From the NCBI GenBank assembly GCA_010909165.1, contig MU008173.1, forward strand, positions 806,001 through 870,000: a DNA stretch of 64,000 nucleotides. The letters are read 5' to 3'. Position numbers and translations under genes: made by a program. Under the pieces are notes generated by a model, which was not told the DNA's origin, did not search any database, and was given only the letters and a program-made list of their open reading frames with translations. This document shows positions 45,654 to 57,987 of this stretch, piece by piece; position 1 is the stretch's first letter; each line of letters begins with the position of its first letter. Source of the DNA: Anthoceros angustus. Its lineage: Eukaryota > Streptophyta > Anthocerotopsida > Anthocerotales > Anthocerotaceae.

Positions 45654-45798
45654 GTCGACGCCATCGCCGCGTTAGGTCTACATATTCGTGTGTTGCGAAT
45701 AAGTAGCTGGCTCGTACCGATCACGTAATGAAATCCTGGAGTTGACGACGTTCACGCCTATCCCCCAGTTTCATCTCTCTCCTCTCGCTTCCGCCAGG
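45654..45798. promoter_or_regulatory. Very short divergent promoter (DHH gene / TXNL4B-like)
   Basis: Only 145 bp separate the two opposing start codons, so both promoters and 5' UTRs must overlap or be shared. No TATA box is obvious. Confidence 0.55.
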
Positions 45799-46521
45799 AT
45801 GAGCTACCTGCTACCCTCGCTCCGATCCAAGGACGAGGTGGATGAGTGCATTCGCAACACCATAGACAAGGTTCTGGTGCTGCGCTTTGGCAGAGCTACC
45901 GATGATGTGTGCATGCAGCTGGATGAAATTGTGAGTTTCGCTCTCTCCTCAAACTGGCCTTGCCTTGAGAAAGTGCGCCGATCTAAGGGCTGTCCTTCTA
46001 ACAGCTTGCCAAGTCAGTGCGTGATGTATCGAAGTTTGCTTCCATAGCCCTTGTGGATGTGGATGCGGAAGGGATCCAGGTCTACGTCAGGTATTTCGAT
46101 ATCAGCCTCATTCCGGCTACAATATTCTTCTTCAACGCAGAGCATATGAAGATGGACTCCGGGTGTGCTGAGTTGCCTTCTGAATTGCAAAATTTGAGCT
46201 CAGAAATGTGGTGGCACTTCGGGGCTAAAGTCTAATTGGACCCGGGGTACAGGACTCCCGATCACACGAAGTGGGTCGGAGCATTTCAAACCAAGCAAGA
46301 CTTCATCGATGTTTTAGAGGTAGGGCTTTCTGGTCCACACTCTGTACTCCAGTCACCGTAACTTGTGGCACTGCACTCTCAGCCTGCGCTCAGCCTGTGT
46401 TTCTGAATTTTGTCTGCGGCAGACGATTTTCAGGGGTGCTATGAAGGGGAAGTTGATCGTTACGTGTCCACTGTCATCTGAAAAGATCCCCAAGTTTGAA
46501 CTTCTGTTCAGAGAGTTCTGA
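45799..46521 (+). CDS. TXNL4B: DIM1-like thioredoxin-fold splicing protein (TXNL4B type)
   Basis: Four exons (45799-45930, 46005-46162, 46253-46319, 46423-46521) encode about 151 residues, the right size for the DIM1/U5-15kD family. The sequence begins MSYLLPSLRSKDEVDECIRN and continues KVLVLRFGRATDDVCMQLDE, VDVDAEGIQVYVRYFDISLI, PATIFFFNAEHMKMDSGTPD, HTKWVGAFQTKQDFIDVLE and IFRGAMKGKLIV. RFGR...VC, YFDIS and SGTPDHTK match TXNL4B (DLP) rather than the TXNL4A/YLS8 paralogue (which has RFGHDWDPTC). The family acts in pre-mRNA splicing. All joins are GT-AG and in phase. It is the divergent partner of the DHH gene. Confidence 0.9.
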
Positions 46522-47565
46522 GCAGAACATACATGCATACGGAGATAAAGCACGATCATCATTACCAACTTGGTGGTCTCTTGCCTAATAATTCGTCGTC
46601 GCCTATCCGTTGCCTATCATCACAAAGGTGTACATAATTGCCAAGCGTGCGGAACTCTCGGGAGTGAGAACTTGCCGTCGCTTATCCATCTCAAAGGTGT
46701 AATTGCCAAGAGTACGGGACTCTCCTCCCGACACCAGCCCGCCCGCAGAACCCGACCGGCCCGCCCGGTTGCCGGTTCCGGTTCCGGTTCCGGTTCTCGG
46801 TGTCCGCACCATTACCATGCTGCTTCCATGTCTCCGCCACACCATGCCCATCAGCGACCAAACGATATACCATACGATGCTTCTATGTCTTTGCCATACC
46901 ATGCCCATCAGCTCCATATCAGAGCCTCCGTCCACTTGGCAGTTACACCTTTGTGGTGGAAAGGCGACGACATTCTTCCTCGGAAGAGCAAAATCATTTC
47001 ATTACTGTATCAATAGATTACATATTCCATAACTGAAGCATAACTTCTTCCACAGGCTACTTTTCCACTTTGTTCACGAGATGCAACTCTCACCTAGATG
47101 ATGCAGAATCGCTAGGAGTGGCCTCGTGCGTGTGAGCGGTCATTATCCGGCCAGCCCTCTACCTCCTCATAGGGATGTATGGCTTCTTCGCCTTGCCTTC
47201 AGTTCTATATCAAATGTAGTGGCCGCTGAGATCCAACGAGACACTTAGTCATCATCCGGCCAGCCCTCTACCTCTAGTGCTTGACTAGGTCCGTAGCCAT
47301 CAGCTACAAGACTGGGTAAATCACGGCTGCCATCAAAATCCCTTCCTCACAAATTATGGAGGGGCTGATTTTGAACTCAGCCTGTCTCTCCCAATTTGCT
47401 CGGTCCTAAATAACAACAGTAGAAGAACCAAGTTCTGCCACACTGACAACTCTAGGTGTCCAAAGAGCGCCACCCTACCGTTTGACATCCTGCAGATCAT
47501 CGGAGAGCTGAGTCTACTGCACGTTCTCAACCAGCTTTGGGAAGCCACAGTAGGCATCTCCTCCT
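46522..47565. other. Spacer between TXNL4B-like and FBL15 3' ends
   Basis: Contains a short GGTTCC microrepeat at about 46770-46797 and a duplicated phrase around CATCCGGCCAGCCCTCTACC (about 47146 and 47255). ATACCATGCCCATCAGC-type words recur near 46840-46915. No gene recognised. Confidence 0.5.
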
Positions 47566-50500
47566 TCAGGCAAACTTCGTGCTATACAGCCGCTTTAGGC
47601 CAGGACAAACAGCTCGCATCCTTTCTGCAGCAACCTCAGAGATCTGTTCACCAGCAAATTCTCCGTTAGGAATAATATGCGCCAGTTTGTCACACAGGGT
47701 AGCCGATAATCATCGTCAGTCAAAAAGTGATAGTCTGAAGCGACTTGCCTTGGGGCAGTTTCTAACATCCAAAGTCTCCAGCAGGATGCATGCCTTCATG
47801 GCAGTTTCCAAAACCCAAGGTTCAATGCTGCAGGCCTGCAGGAGGACAGCATCTTCAGGACACCTACTTCAACTGTACTCCTAACCCATCTCTCAATACA
47901 GAGCCTTGACAATCCAGATGGCAACAGTTGATAGGCGATACCTGAAGGTCCAATTTGGTCAGTCGAGGGCATTCAAGCTCCAGCTGAACCAACTGCACAC
48001 AATTGCTGAAGGAAATGTTGCCAGGTTTAGAAGAAAAAAAAAAAGGACTGCAGTGCAAGTAATCCTAGACCCAAACTCACCTTAACTTAAGTGATGTCAA
48101 GTTTGAACAGGCAAGATGAACCTCGCGGACACTGGTAAGCGAAAGGTCTATAGATGACAGATATGGGCATGCAGATGATCGCAGCAGATTGACCTCACGA
48201 ATATTTGGGCAACCCACACAATTTAATGTCTGCAGCAGCCTTACAGGAGATCCTGGGATTCTCATCTGCGAGGAGACCAGATCAAGCTCCTCCACCTTCT
48301 GCCCTGTGCCATCTTCAGAAGGACACTCAAATGTGTCGGTCACATACCCTCCACGCCCAGTTTTGACTGTCACAGAATCTCTTCGGTCCACAGCTAGGCC
48401 ATCAGTAGCAGCAGGGGTTCTAATGCCTGACGCCGAGGCTAGACCGTGTCCAGCCACTGCTTCCATACATGCAAGAGGAACCTCATTCATGACATCTACA
48501 GCCAGCACAGCTCTTGGGTTTTCGGCCTCCACAGAGAAGTCATAAAACCCATGACCACCAGAAGCAGCCTCATCACAGAGTGATGCATCCTCCATGCCCA
48601 CGTCTTCTGTAGGGGATGTAGTAATCATCACATCCTCAGAGATCAACCCTGTGCTGTGGGAAGTGCTATCAACTGGAGAAGCAGATAGCTGTGTCCAGAG
48701 AAAGTCTGTAATCTGAGAGCATCCGTTTAGACTAACATGCATCAACTGTGGGCAGTGAGCAAGGACCCCTTCAATTGCAGACCGTCCGAGGCTACCATAG
48801 GACAAGTCCAGTTCTCGCAGCTCAGGAAGAGCCCTTCCACCATGCAAAGCCTCTAAGGCGTTCTCACTAAGGTACTTGCAGGCATAAAGTATGAGCACCT
48901 ACAAGAATGAATCATAAATCAGTCAAGCAAGGTCCTTAGGAAACATGGGCTTGCAAACACCAAAGACAATTTCACTTGCAACTAAGGATTGCAAAGGTAA
49001 GGGACATACCTTTAGATGAGGACACGCTTCAAAGACAGGAGAGAGGTCAGTCAGGAATGTGTATGAGAGATCAAGTGTAGTCAAATGGTGTAATTCCCTC
49101 AGGGAAAGAAGGCCAGCAGCGCCCACCGATGGCCAAAATGACAAGACCAGCTCCTGAATCTCAGGACAGGCCCGTGCAGCAGCAGCCAAGCAATCATCAC
49201 CTAATTGACTGCAAGTAAGACGGAGTCAAAATTAAGAACGTGCTAATCTTCATAACCTCGTTCTTCATGACCCCAGGGCTATAACAAGTCCTTGCACGGC
49301 CCCTACAGACCCCCACAGGCCAATCTATGGATTGAAGTAAGGAAATACAGTAGCCAAACAAGAAAAAAGGAAATAATACCTGCAATAAGTAGCATCCAAT
49401 GATTGAAGTCGAGGGCAGCAGATTGTTGCTTGAGTCAAATCGCCACATCCTTTCAGATCCAAGTTCGTCATCTGTAATGCCTCGATCTCCAGCGTTGTAA
49501 GATGTGGACATATCCCCAGATTCAGTGACAGCAAGCCCACCTGGCACGACAAATATTTCTGCCACTATCAGCAAGTGTAGCTAAATGTGCGAATAAATGT
49601 AATAAGGCATTCATGAAAGCCTGAGATGCAGACTCCAAGGCCACAGAAGTTGGGTGGGGGGACTACTACCGGTGAAAACGTTGCAGACAACAAGTGGTCA
49701 CAACCCTCAAGTTGTAACTGCTGCAGAGCTGGACAGCCCAGCCGCAGACTGCACATGCCTCGACATCCAATCAGTGACAAGAGACGAAGCGAGGAGCTTG
49801 TTAGTGTCACATCCGTGAGGCCCTGCAACAAGGACACTGGTAAAGATGTATCCTGGATGCAAAAGACATACACCAATCAAACAGAGCCAAAAAAAGAAGC
49901 CAAAATTCTACCTCACAATTATCCAGTGTCAACGAGTTGAGGCTAGGGCACCCTCCACCATCACAGAAAATCTCACAGACAGAATTTGTCAGTGCTTCAC
50001 ACTCAGTCAAGTCGACGACCCGCAGCCACGGACAGTTGAGGGCTAAGTGGGACAGACCCTGCTGCCGTTTAAGGTTGAGCTTCTGAAGTCAAGGCACAAC
50101 AGAAAATCAAGCTCACAACTGCTGAGCTAAAAAAAACCTGTAACGCTGCAACAGAGCTGTTCTTATCCAACAGGAACCTCAAAGAATCCTACATGTAGAC
50201 TCACCTGCACAGAGTTTGAGGCCAAATCAATGCGGCTGAGGAGGGGACAATTGTCCAGATCAAGCTTTGTCAGTGCAGGGCTGCGAAGAGTCAACTCAGC
50301 AAACCTGAAAATCACAAGCTCGGAGTCAGAAAGCGGCTCAGTGATTCAGCCAGTACATCATCAGATAGTAAATAGCTCTTACTTGCGTGTATTTGTCAGG
50401 TTGATTGTGCTCAGCCGAGGAAGATCAAGGTTGACAGCAGTAAGAAAGCAGCAAAAGTCTAACTTCAGTGTCTGGAGAACAATGTAAGCCCACATGATTA

Positions 50501-53071
50501 TATGAATACACCCTCATGAGAATCCAATAAAGTAGGTTTCAATCGGCACATTTCTTGTAAAGCAAACAAGTACCATAATTTGAGGTCTAGAGTAGTTAAG
50601 TTGAGTAACTAACCTCCAGCATGAAACAATGTGAAAGCGCAGTCATTGATGATGAATTTATTCCTTCACAGTTCATAAGAGACAACTCCACTAGCATGGG
50701 CATCCGGACACCCTGCTCACATGAGCACAAACAACGGCAGACTTAGCAGTAATGCACCGTCTCCTTGATTCATGAAAAAGGGCGGTCAAGCTATACACCA
50801 GAAATACTTACCTCCAATGAAATGTTGGGACAATATGAAGCATTAAGGATTTTCAGGTTCCCACATGCTGCTGAGATCTCACGAAGAGTGTCATCACTGA
50901 CAAATGCACATTTCGAAATATCAAGATGTGCAAGAAGCGGGCATGACGTAGCTGCCATCCGTAGACCGGCATCTGAAAGTTTATGACAGGCTGAGACATC
51001 CAACTTCACCAGCCGAGGGCAGTGCAGCTGTGCAGATGCTTGACTTGTGCGATCAAGGTCCAACTCAACTAGTTGTGGACACCTGAAGACGATGTTACCA
51101 ATCAGGTCACAACACTTCACAGTAGACTGCATAAAATGGACAAAGCACAACCCTGCTCCTCAGGTACCGCCATGAATATTACTCTTACCTGATAGCAATC
51201 CGTAATACTCTGCATTTCTTGACCACCAGATAAAGAAGGGAATCATGTCGCAGCTGAATTTCTTGAGCACCGCCACTTCCCAACACAGAATCATGTATTT
51301 CAAGTTTTTCAAGGACAGTACAGTCCATCCCTAAAGCATAGAAGAAGGCATCACTCAAGCAACCTCCTCCAAGCTGCAGCTCTGTGAGGCCCCTGTTCAT
51401 ATCCAGGGCATCGGAGTGAGCAACCGGATGCACAGAGCAACCTTGAGTGCATAACCTGCCGTCACAAAGGATATGTAGCCCGATTGGACTGGACCTGACC
51501 TCAATGAACGCAAAGCATCTCTGACGAGATCCTCGTCCACACACGGAGCACCGCTCAGATTCAAGGAAGTTGCTTTTGGGTATTTCCGACACAGACGAAC
51601 AACTGTCCGTTCCAACCAGAGAAGTACAGGATTAAAGCCTCTACAACATGGACAATACAAACTATCAAAGCTGTCACGAATTGACTGCAGCGAACCTTGC
51701 TCATGGCTCACTTGACGATGCGCAAAATTCAGGGTCTTCCAGAAGGCATCATGAGAACTTGCGGACCGCCACTGTCTACATACTATGGCAGCACGACAGA
51801 GGGTGACGTGGTCCAAGAAAGAGAAAACCTGCAAGGACGACAGAAAGCCTGAGAACAACCCATGGCAACCTCAATCCAGGAGTGGACGTAGCGCATAGCA
51901 TAGAATAATACACAGGTGAGGCACAGAGGCAGCGCTGCGGGGCTGATAGACCTAAGAAGGCAACCTTGAGGAGCAAGTCATCAGTCAAATCCATCCGAGC
52001 CTCGTCACTCTCGATGGCCGACCCATCATCACCATGACCATCGTCGCCATCGCCCGCGCTATCTGCATCCATAGGCTCATCCCCGTCGTCCCTGTCGGGT
52101 GACGCTGCTGGGCGCTGCGGACTGGGTGCCGCTTGACCCCATCCCTCAGGACATGAGCCGGAATCAGTAGAATGTGAAGACGAAGAGGGTGACGAGCTGC
52201 CGTGCGCGTGACGCCGCATCTTCCAACCGCTCTCAGGAAGAACTCCACCCTCCTGCGCATGCCATTTCCTGCAAAGTTGCAACGCAGAGAGAAAGCAGGC
52301 CATGAGATCTCTGACCACTACCACAAAGCTTGGCAGTCGAGCTGACTGCGTGCTCTTCCCGCTTGCTAAAAGCCAGCGCATCCGGCTACAATCTAGAGGC
52401 AAGACGGGGAGCGAACTGCGCACGGCTAGCGAGAATTTGAGCTGCAGAGGAAGCCGGGTGGTGCGACACGAGGCATGGCATGCAAAAGATAAAGCAAGAC
52501 AGGAAGCTAGACAAAAGAATTGAGTATGCGGCAGTCCAAGAAAAGTGCAGGAGGTAGAGGCGTCATACACAGGCACGGGTATGGAAATGCGCTTGGGACG
52601 CTTGTGGCTGATAATCTCACAAACATGTACAAACGAGCCATGGGACCTGGCCAGCAACAGGGGCGTCACCTCCGCCCCGTCGAGGTACGTAACAATTGCG
52701 CGGCCGCCCTCTTCCTGCGGTGAGAAAGAAGCAGGATAGTGGGGAGCTGTGACGTCGTCCCGGCCTGCGTCATTGCCCCTGCCGACTTCCTTCCAGAGCA
52801 TGGACAAGGGTGGCAAAGAAGCTCGAGGACGAGACAGGCGGGGAACATCCGGTGCCAAAAACCCCTCCTCTGCCAGGCCAGCCGTGAGAGGCGCATAACC
52901 TACTGCTGCCACGCCCCTGGCCAAGCCGCGTCTCGTTCTGCGAACTCTGCTCCGGCTCTCCATACCAGGACTAGGCGCGGGGCCAACGCAGCACCGCCCA
53001 TCATTCTCCCTCGCCGCATCGCTCCCAGTCATCATAGCTTCAGAACCTCCAGCACAGATCCGTGAGCACAA
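47566..53071 (-). CDS. FBL15: F-box/LRR-repeat protein 15 (SLOMO-type E3 substrate receptor)
   Basis: Large minus-strand gene with more than ten exons. The F-box reads MDLTDDLLLK|VFSFLDHVTLCRAAIVCRQW with RSASSHDAFWKTLNF. Many leucine-rich repeats follow: CPRLVKLDVSACHKLSDAGL, CPLLAHLDISKCAFVSDDTL, LNASYCPNISLE, IFCDGGGCPSLNSLTLDNCE, LSYTFLTDLSPVFEACPHLK, LLQTLNCVGCPNIREVNLL and ETLDVRNCPK. The last exon (47566-about 47639) gives ISEVAAERMRAVCPGLKRLY and STKFA; the preceding intron begins GCAAGT (GC-AG). FBL15/SLOMO proteins are SCF substrate receptors linked to auxin and organ initiation in Arabidopsis. An acidic Asp/Ser-rich region precedes the F-box. One exon (48077-48898) has an unusual roughly 120-residue acidic insert between repeats. 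The first exon is uncertain: the open frame to 53071 covers a dispersed repeat at 52440-52740. Confidence 0.88.
52440..52740. repeat. Dispersed repeat copy in the 5' part of FBL15
   Basis: Shares long runs with 60820-61090, for example GGCATGGCATGCAAAAGAT, GGAAATGCGCTTGGGACGCT and GGGGCGTCACCTCCGCCCCG. Both copies are in the same orientation. It probably lies in an intron of FBL15; a frame runs through it by chance. Confidence 0.7.
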
Positions 53072-53074
53072 GAG

Positions 53075-53700
53075 GAGCTAGCGCAGATGGAGGAGCTACA
53101 TCGATTCACCCAACAATCTCTAAGGAAGGAGCCCAAAATCAGCATCAGCAGGAGAGATTGGTGCTGTCCAGGCACAGAAACCCGCCCGTGCACAGCCAGC
53201 CATGGCGGAATGCCACTCCTCCGAAAAAGAAAAAAGAAAGTGGAACGATTCGCGAATTCAGAAGCGTAAACACAAGCAAGCTAATGAAGTGCAGCACCCA
53301 TATAAAGTCACATCGTCTCACCCAACCCTAGCCTTTGCCTACCCTACCCTGCCCAAGTATGTACATAGGTACCTTGTATGTAGGTAGGATAATATGGGGA
53401 TTTTATGAATATATAGAGATGAGAAGTCCCATGTATATCAAGGCTATAAGGAACAACCCACTAGAGGTCCAGACCAAGGCGAGTAGCCACCAAGTACATG
53501 GTCGTATTAATAGTTAAATTTATGTTTTTCTATTAAGTTCAACTTTTATTAATTGGTCTCACATCGAAGAACTAGATAGAAAACTAAGTTTGTTACAGAC
53601 ACGGGAAGAAATTTATGTTACATTGTTTTAAAGGTTCAATAATAAAGATATAAATAACTATTTAATATGCATCTTATAGTGAAGTTAATAAAGTCGGATG
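53075..53700. other. FBL15 upstream region
   Basis: Balanced base composition to about 53340, then AT-rich. No gene recognised. Confidence 0.4.
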
Positions 53701-53739
53701 ATATATTATGGTTTAAAGATGAATCCTATGTAGATGGTT

Positions 53740-54240
53740 ATTGTACTGCTTTTTGTTCCTTCACTCTTCTCATTTCGTGAACTCATCCATGTTCTGTGGT
53801 CGACGTTATAGCTACATAAGGTAAAGGAGTTTGTTATTGTACCGTTTCATATTCGTGGACTCTGACATTTTCGTAGATTTTCTCTCTAGAACAAGCGTTT
53901 CATAATTTGTTATTGACAATAATTCCGTGTTTGTGGACAATTAAATTTATACATATTCATTGACTCTTACAGATATATTTTTGGTTATCCCTTGAGACCA
54001 TTGAGGAGTTTATTATTGTACATTTTGTGTTCGTGGAGGAACTCGCCCATATTCATGGACCCTTACATGTTCGTGGATTTCCTCTCTGGAACAACTATTT
54101 TCGAGTTTGTTATCGTACCATTATGTGTTCAAGGACTCTTACATGCTCGTGCATTCTGGTTCCATGACCTATACTGTGAAGATTGTTATTGTACCATTCT
54201 GTGTTTCTGGACTCTTACATGCTCCTAGATTTTCCCTAAG
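53740..54240. repeat. Degenerate tandem repeat, about 100-bp units
   Basis: A phrase like GTTATTGTACCATTNTGTGT, then TCGTGGACTCTTACATGTTC and GTGGATTTTCTCTCTGGAAC, recurs about five times with heavy divergence. It is probably an old satellite or element interior. Confidence 0.6.
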
Positions 54241-54249
54241 GACACATGC

Positions 54250-56095
54250 TGCAGAGAAATCGCGCTTTCCTATTGCACAGTACTGTGCGTCAACAGCTAT
54301 GCATGTAGAACAAGAGAACTTTTTCACACCCACTTTTCTCTTTCATAGTAGTGTACGCTAGGGATCATTGTACTCGAAAGGAGACAGGACACCAAATAGG
54401 TCGTAAGCAACATGAGAATATGTTTGCGGGATGGCAAAATCGAGTGCAAGCATATAGGTTTATGTCTTTTTATGCCCTTTTTTGAATCTACCCTTACTCA
54501 AGGGCATGCGAGGCTCCCTAGTGTGAGCTCAAGATTGCGAGAGTTAGCTCTTCCTAATGGTACTGGTCATGGTGCACAAGTATTATGCCTCCTATCATAT
54601 ATACAAGTTCCATATATCAATGCATGGATTGCCAGTATTTCAATGAACTTTTGACTTCCACTAACCTCTCGGTAAGGATTTTCAATAGGGCTCGGAAGGG
54701 TTCTTTGGGGTAAAGTGAGTTATACCAAAGATACATGAGTGATACAAAAAGCCTATAAGGACAACTTCAACTTCAAGATTGGTTCCAAAATTTTTAAGTG
54801 ATGTGTGATGTGCTCTAATAATTTTGGAACACACATAATTCTTGCTAGAGTGTGTAAGTATATGGTAGAGAATGTTTCTAGCTGATTGGACTTGCAAGGG
54901 CAATTCTTAGCAATTGGTGCATCCTCCACAAACCCCATTGTAAGTAGGCCTTTCAATCCCGCGAGTGGGGGAAAAGCCTCCCACTCCGGCAACCTTGTTG
55001 CCTCCACTTCCTCAATCCTGGGTCCTGGGGTGCTCGTGGAGGTCTGTCCTCCCATGGTCCTCCTCAATGCAAAGGGTAGGGGCCTCTCTAAGCTCGGCTG
55101 GAGGTGAATGACTTCAAAAGGATGCCACGCATCCTCAAGCTCTTTGCTGGTCAAGAGCCCCTCCGTCTCCGTAATGATATTTGTAGGAGCTATAGGCGAC
55201 TTTAGATTCAAAGCCTAGCTACTCCCTCTTATTGGGAACCTTGGGTTCGAGGCTGTGTTGGCCTTTCGAAGATAGATGGGCTTTTTCTCTCTCAATACAG
55301 CCCTTTACTTGCTGAACCTCCTCACAATATTAGAAAGATATATACTTATTCAATTTTTTATTTAATTAAAAACTTATTTATGAATAAGAGAGAACCCTAT
55401 GCGATAAGGTGTGAATAAGATGGAGATCCTATAGGCATAGCTACATTCAAACAGCATCAGATTTAAATAGAGGCAATGACCGGAATAGCGTAATATTAAA
55501 AGCTCAATTCATGCATGGCCTAAATTTGAGACACAGCCTGCACCTTCACACGGGATGTGACTAAATAGACGTTTGAACAAGAAGACAGAAGAGCGTTCCG
55601 TCTGAGCTCCAGCCCAGGCGCGGGCGTGAAACTGTCTTGTTGTGTGGGCGGCGGGTCGTGCGGCGCGCTGGGCACGAGGCAACCATGTCGTCATGCTCGT
55701 TTTCTCCACACAAATCTCCTCTTCACCGAACCGCGATGCCGATGCCCTCCACCTCAAAATGAAGGACAGGAGCAGAGTCACCTACGTGCCGCCTTGGCCA
55801 CTGTCGGATGACAGCCATCCCACGGCTGAAAGCCGCGCAATGTGACGACAAGCTTGTACTTTTGGACATGCCGCATCACCGCGGCCATGCCACTGGCAGG
55901 TCTGCTTCTGTGGACGGGGTCACAGGTTAACCAGGCTTGTGTGGGCGGCGTTCAACTTGTGTGGCAACGTTGTCTGACACTACAGTGGCACCCCAAGAGA
56001 CCCTGTGAATGCCGAAGCGGCGACTGGGAATTTTTTAGATAGGTAGTCCTACAAGTGGTTTTTGTACTCTCAGGACGAGTTTTCTGAAGGAGCAC
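54250..56095. other. AT-rich spacer with a possible decayed element
   Basis: A reverse frame at 54753-55211 (152 codons: RIEEVEATRLPEWEAFPP, etc.) has coding-like composition but no recognised family; it could be a decayed retroelement. The rest holds no gene. Confidence 0.35.
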
Positions 56096-56099
56096 AAGG

Positions 56100-57705
56100 C
56101 TATCTCCTACGTGCAGCAACGCGTGGTTGGCCACCCTGACCCCCAGCAGCAGCAGCACCGTCTTGCGGGATGTTAGCCATCGCACTTAAAAGGTTCACAA
56201 GGATCATGGCCGCAGGGAACACGTACACCCACTGCAAAGGACGGATGCACACGTCAGTTTCACACCACATGCATTGCTGGTAGAGTGCAGTTTTCCACAC
56301 TTTGGGCGACTCGAATGAGGTGAGGGCCACACTTACGTATTTTTGCCAGAAAGTTTTCTCCACAGGGATCTGGACTTCGCCGTCTGGGCCTGGCTCGCCG
56401 ATTGGGCCAAGATCTTGGACTAGTGAGATCAATCTGAAGTAAAACACTCTAGTTAGGTTTCATCACTAGCCTTCGACAGCAAAGTCACCAATCTGAGAGG
56501 ACTTACCTTGTGGCTTGCTCCGTGCTCTTCACTGCAACATGAGCCTGACTGGACGATGGCCACTTCTTCGGCTGCACAGACATGGCTCAATGAATCACCC
56601 GTAGTTCACAGCCAGGCAGTGTGGAGCATGAATGCAAGACGCAGAAGCAGTTTGAAAAACCGGACAGTGAACAGTGGAGAGGAATTTACGTAGACTTCAG
56701 GACGAGGAAACGGGCAATCGCCTTTAGGTCCGTAGGAAACTCCTAGCACAGAACCTTGATCCTGGAGGCACCACAGGTGCAGTGTTAGACAACGAGAAAT
56801 GCTCCACTGCTTTTGAGCAGCACAAACTGTAACTAACAAAGCTCTGGAACTACTATGGATGCCCCACAATGTGCCTTGCAAACTGACCATGTGCAGCTCA
56901 AAGCGTTCTTGAAAATCACCAATAGACAAGCATCGCTGATCATCAGACAGGAGGGATTAGTTCCACAGAATCGATGCCCACCCTGGCAGGAAAGACGGAG
57001 AGGATGATGTCAAAGCAGATAGTTACAAAAGGCTGCAGCCACCTACCGCTTTCACAGATGTCTGTACATAACCATTTCCCAAGTAGATCACATTCGCCGG
57101 GACACGGACAGTATAGTAGCCATCTGTTTTTACCAGATTCTGCAACCGAAGAAGTCATAGAGCCAGAGATGGATGTGTAAGACGAAACGGCATCCCACCA
57201 TCAGACACTCAGGAGGACAACTTTGCGGGCTCACCTCAAACTGCTTCTGCTCTTCCTCCGAGAAAGAGTTTCTGACCATGCGGAACTTGGAAAGTTTCTG
57301 CATGGAGACCACAACAAGTTCATTCACAGCCCGTCCAAAAGTGTTCGCTGCACTGATTGTTCGAAGACAAAGGCCTCGCCTCAATACCTGCCCACCCTGA
57401 GATGTTGATCGCAGCCAGGCTGAAAACACTCCAGCCGGCGTAAAGCGTGAATCTCCGAAGGCATGCTCGAGAGGAAACTCAATCTTCCTGTCGGCCGCTG
57501 CTGCATCACCAGGCGAGCTTCCTGTGGACTTGGATACCTCTCCCGGAGATGCCACGCTCTGTCTCAGCACAGGAGCAGGTCTCTCGCTAGAAACCTGTGG
57601 CTGAGTCCATTCATCCTCCTCTTCTGCAAGCTCATCGGACTGAAACCCAGTTGCAGCAGCGGACAGAGCAAGCAGCAACAGGCAGGCACTCAGGAGAGTC
57701 CTCAT
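56100..57705 (-). CDS. EMC10: ER membrane protein complex subunit 10 (EMC10)
   Basis: Minus-strand gene. Exon 1 (about 57389-57705) begins MRTLLSACLLLLALSAAATG, a clear signal peptide, then FPLEHAFGDSRFTPAGVFSA. The next exons read KLSKFRMVRNSFSEEEQKQF, LVKTDGYYTVRVPANVIYLG, NGYVQTSVKA, DFQERFELHMVSLQ and GSVLGVSYGPKGDCP. The last exons read LGPIGEPGPDGEVQIPVEKT and FWQKYWVYVFPAAMILVNLL, ending with a glycine/arginine-rich tail (GGQGGQPRVAARRR). The lumenal beta-sandwich, the FWQKYW-plus-one-TM ending and the GGQGG tail identify EMC10 rather than EMC7. EMC inserts tail-anchored and multipass proteins in the ER membrane. Some reading frames between 57200 and 57390 (extra VVSMQ stretch) may be intron. 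Confidence 0.82.
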
Positions 57706-57987
57706 GGTGCGGTAGTCCCAAAACCCAAGGAAGCATTGGAAGATCGATCACCTCCTGGAGCAGTCGACGTGCACATACCCTAAACTATATATGTATCGAT
57801 GAGCAAAGCCGGTTTGGTGGAGGATCCGGGTGGACGGAGATACCTTTCTAGCGTTGCATATGGATATTGCAACTTGATTGAGGACCGCACAGTTTATACT
57901 TAATACAGAGGCCAAGACGGTATAGTACAGCGGGAGAAGTGGATGTGGTTCTTGCGTGTGGAGGTTTGAGGTCCAGTAGCTGTAAAC
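57706..57987. promoter_or_regulatory. Divergent promoter region (EMC10 / RWD-RING)
   Basis: 282 bp between opposing start codons. A possible TATA-like word (ACTATATATGTATCG, about 57783) faces EMC10. Shared promoter function is inferred from spacing. Confidence 0.45.

Noticed and set aside
52440-52740. Coding extension of FBL15 through the dispersed repeat
   Set aside because: The same sequence recurs at 60.8 kb away from any F-box gene, so the open frame is more likely intronic chance.
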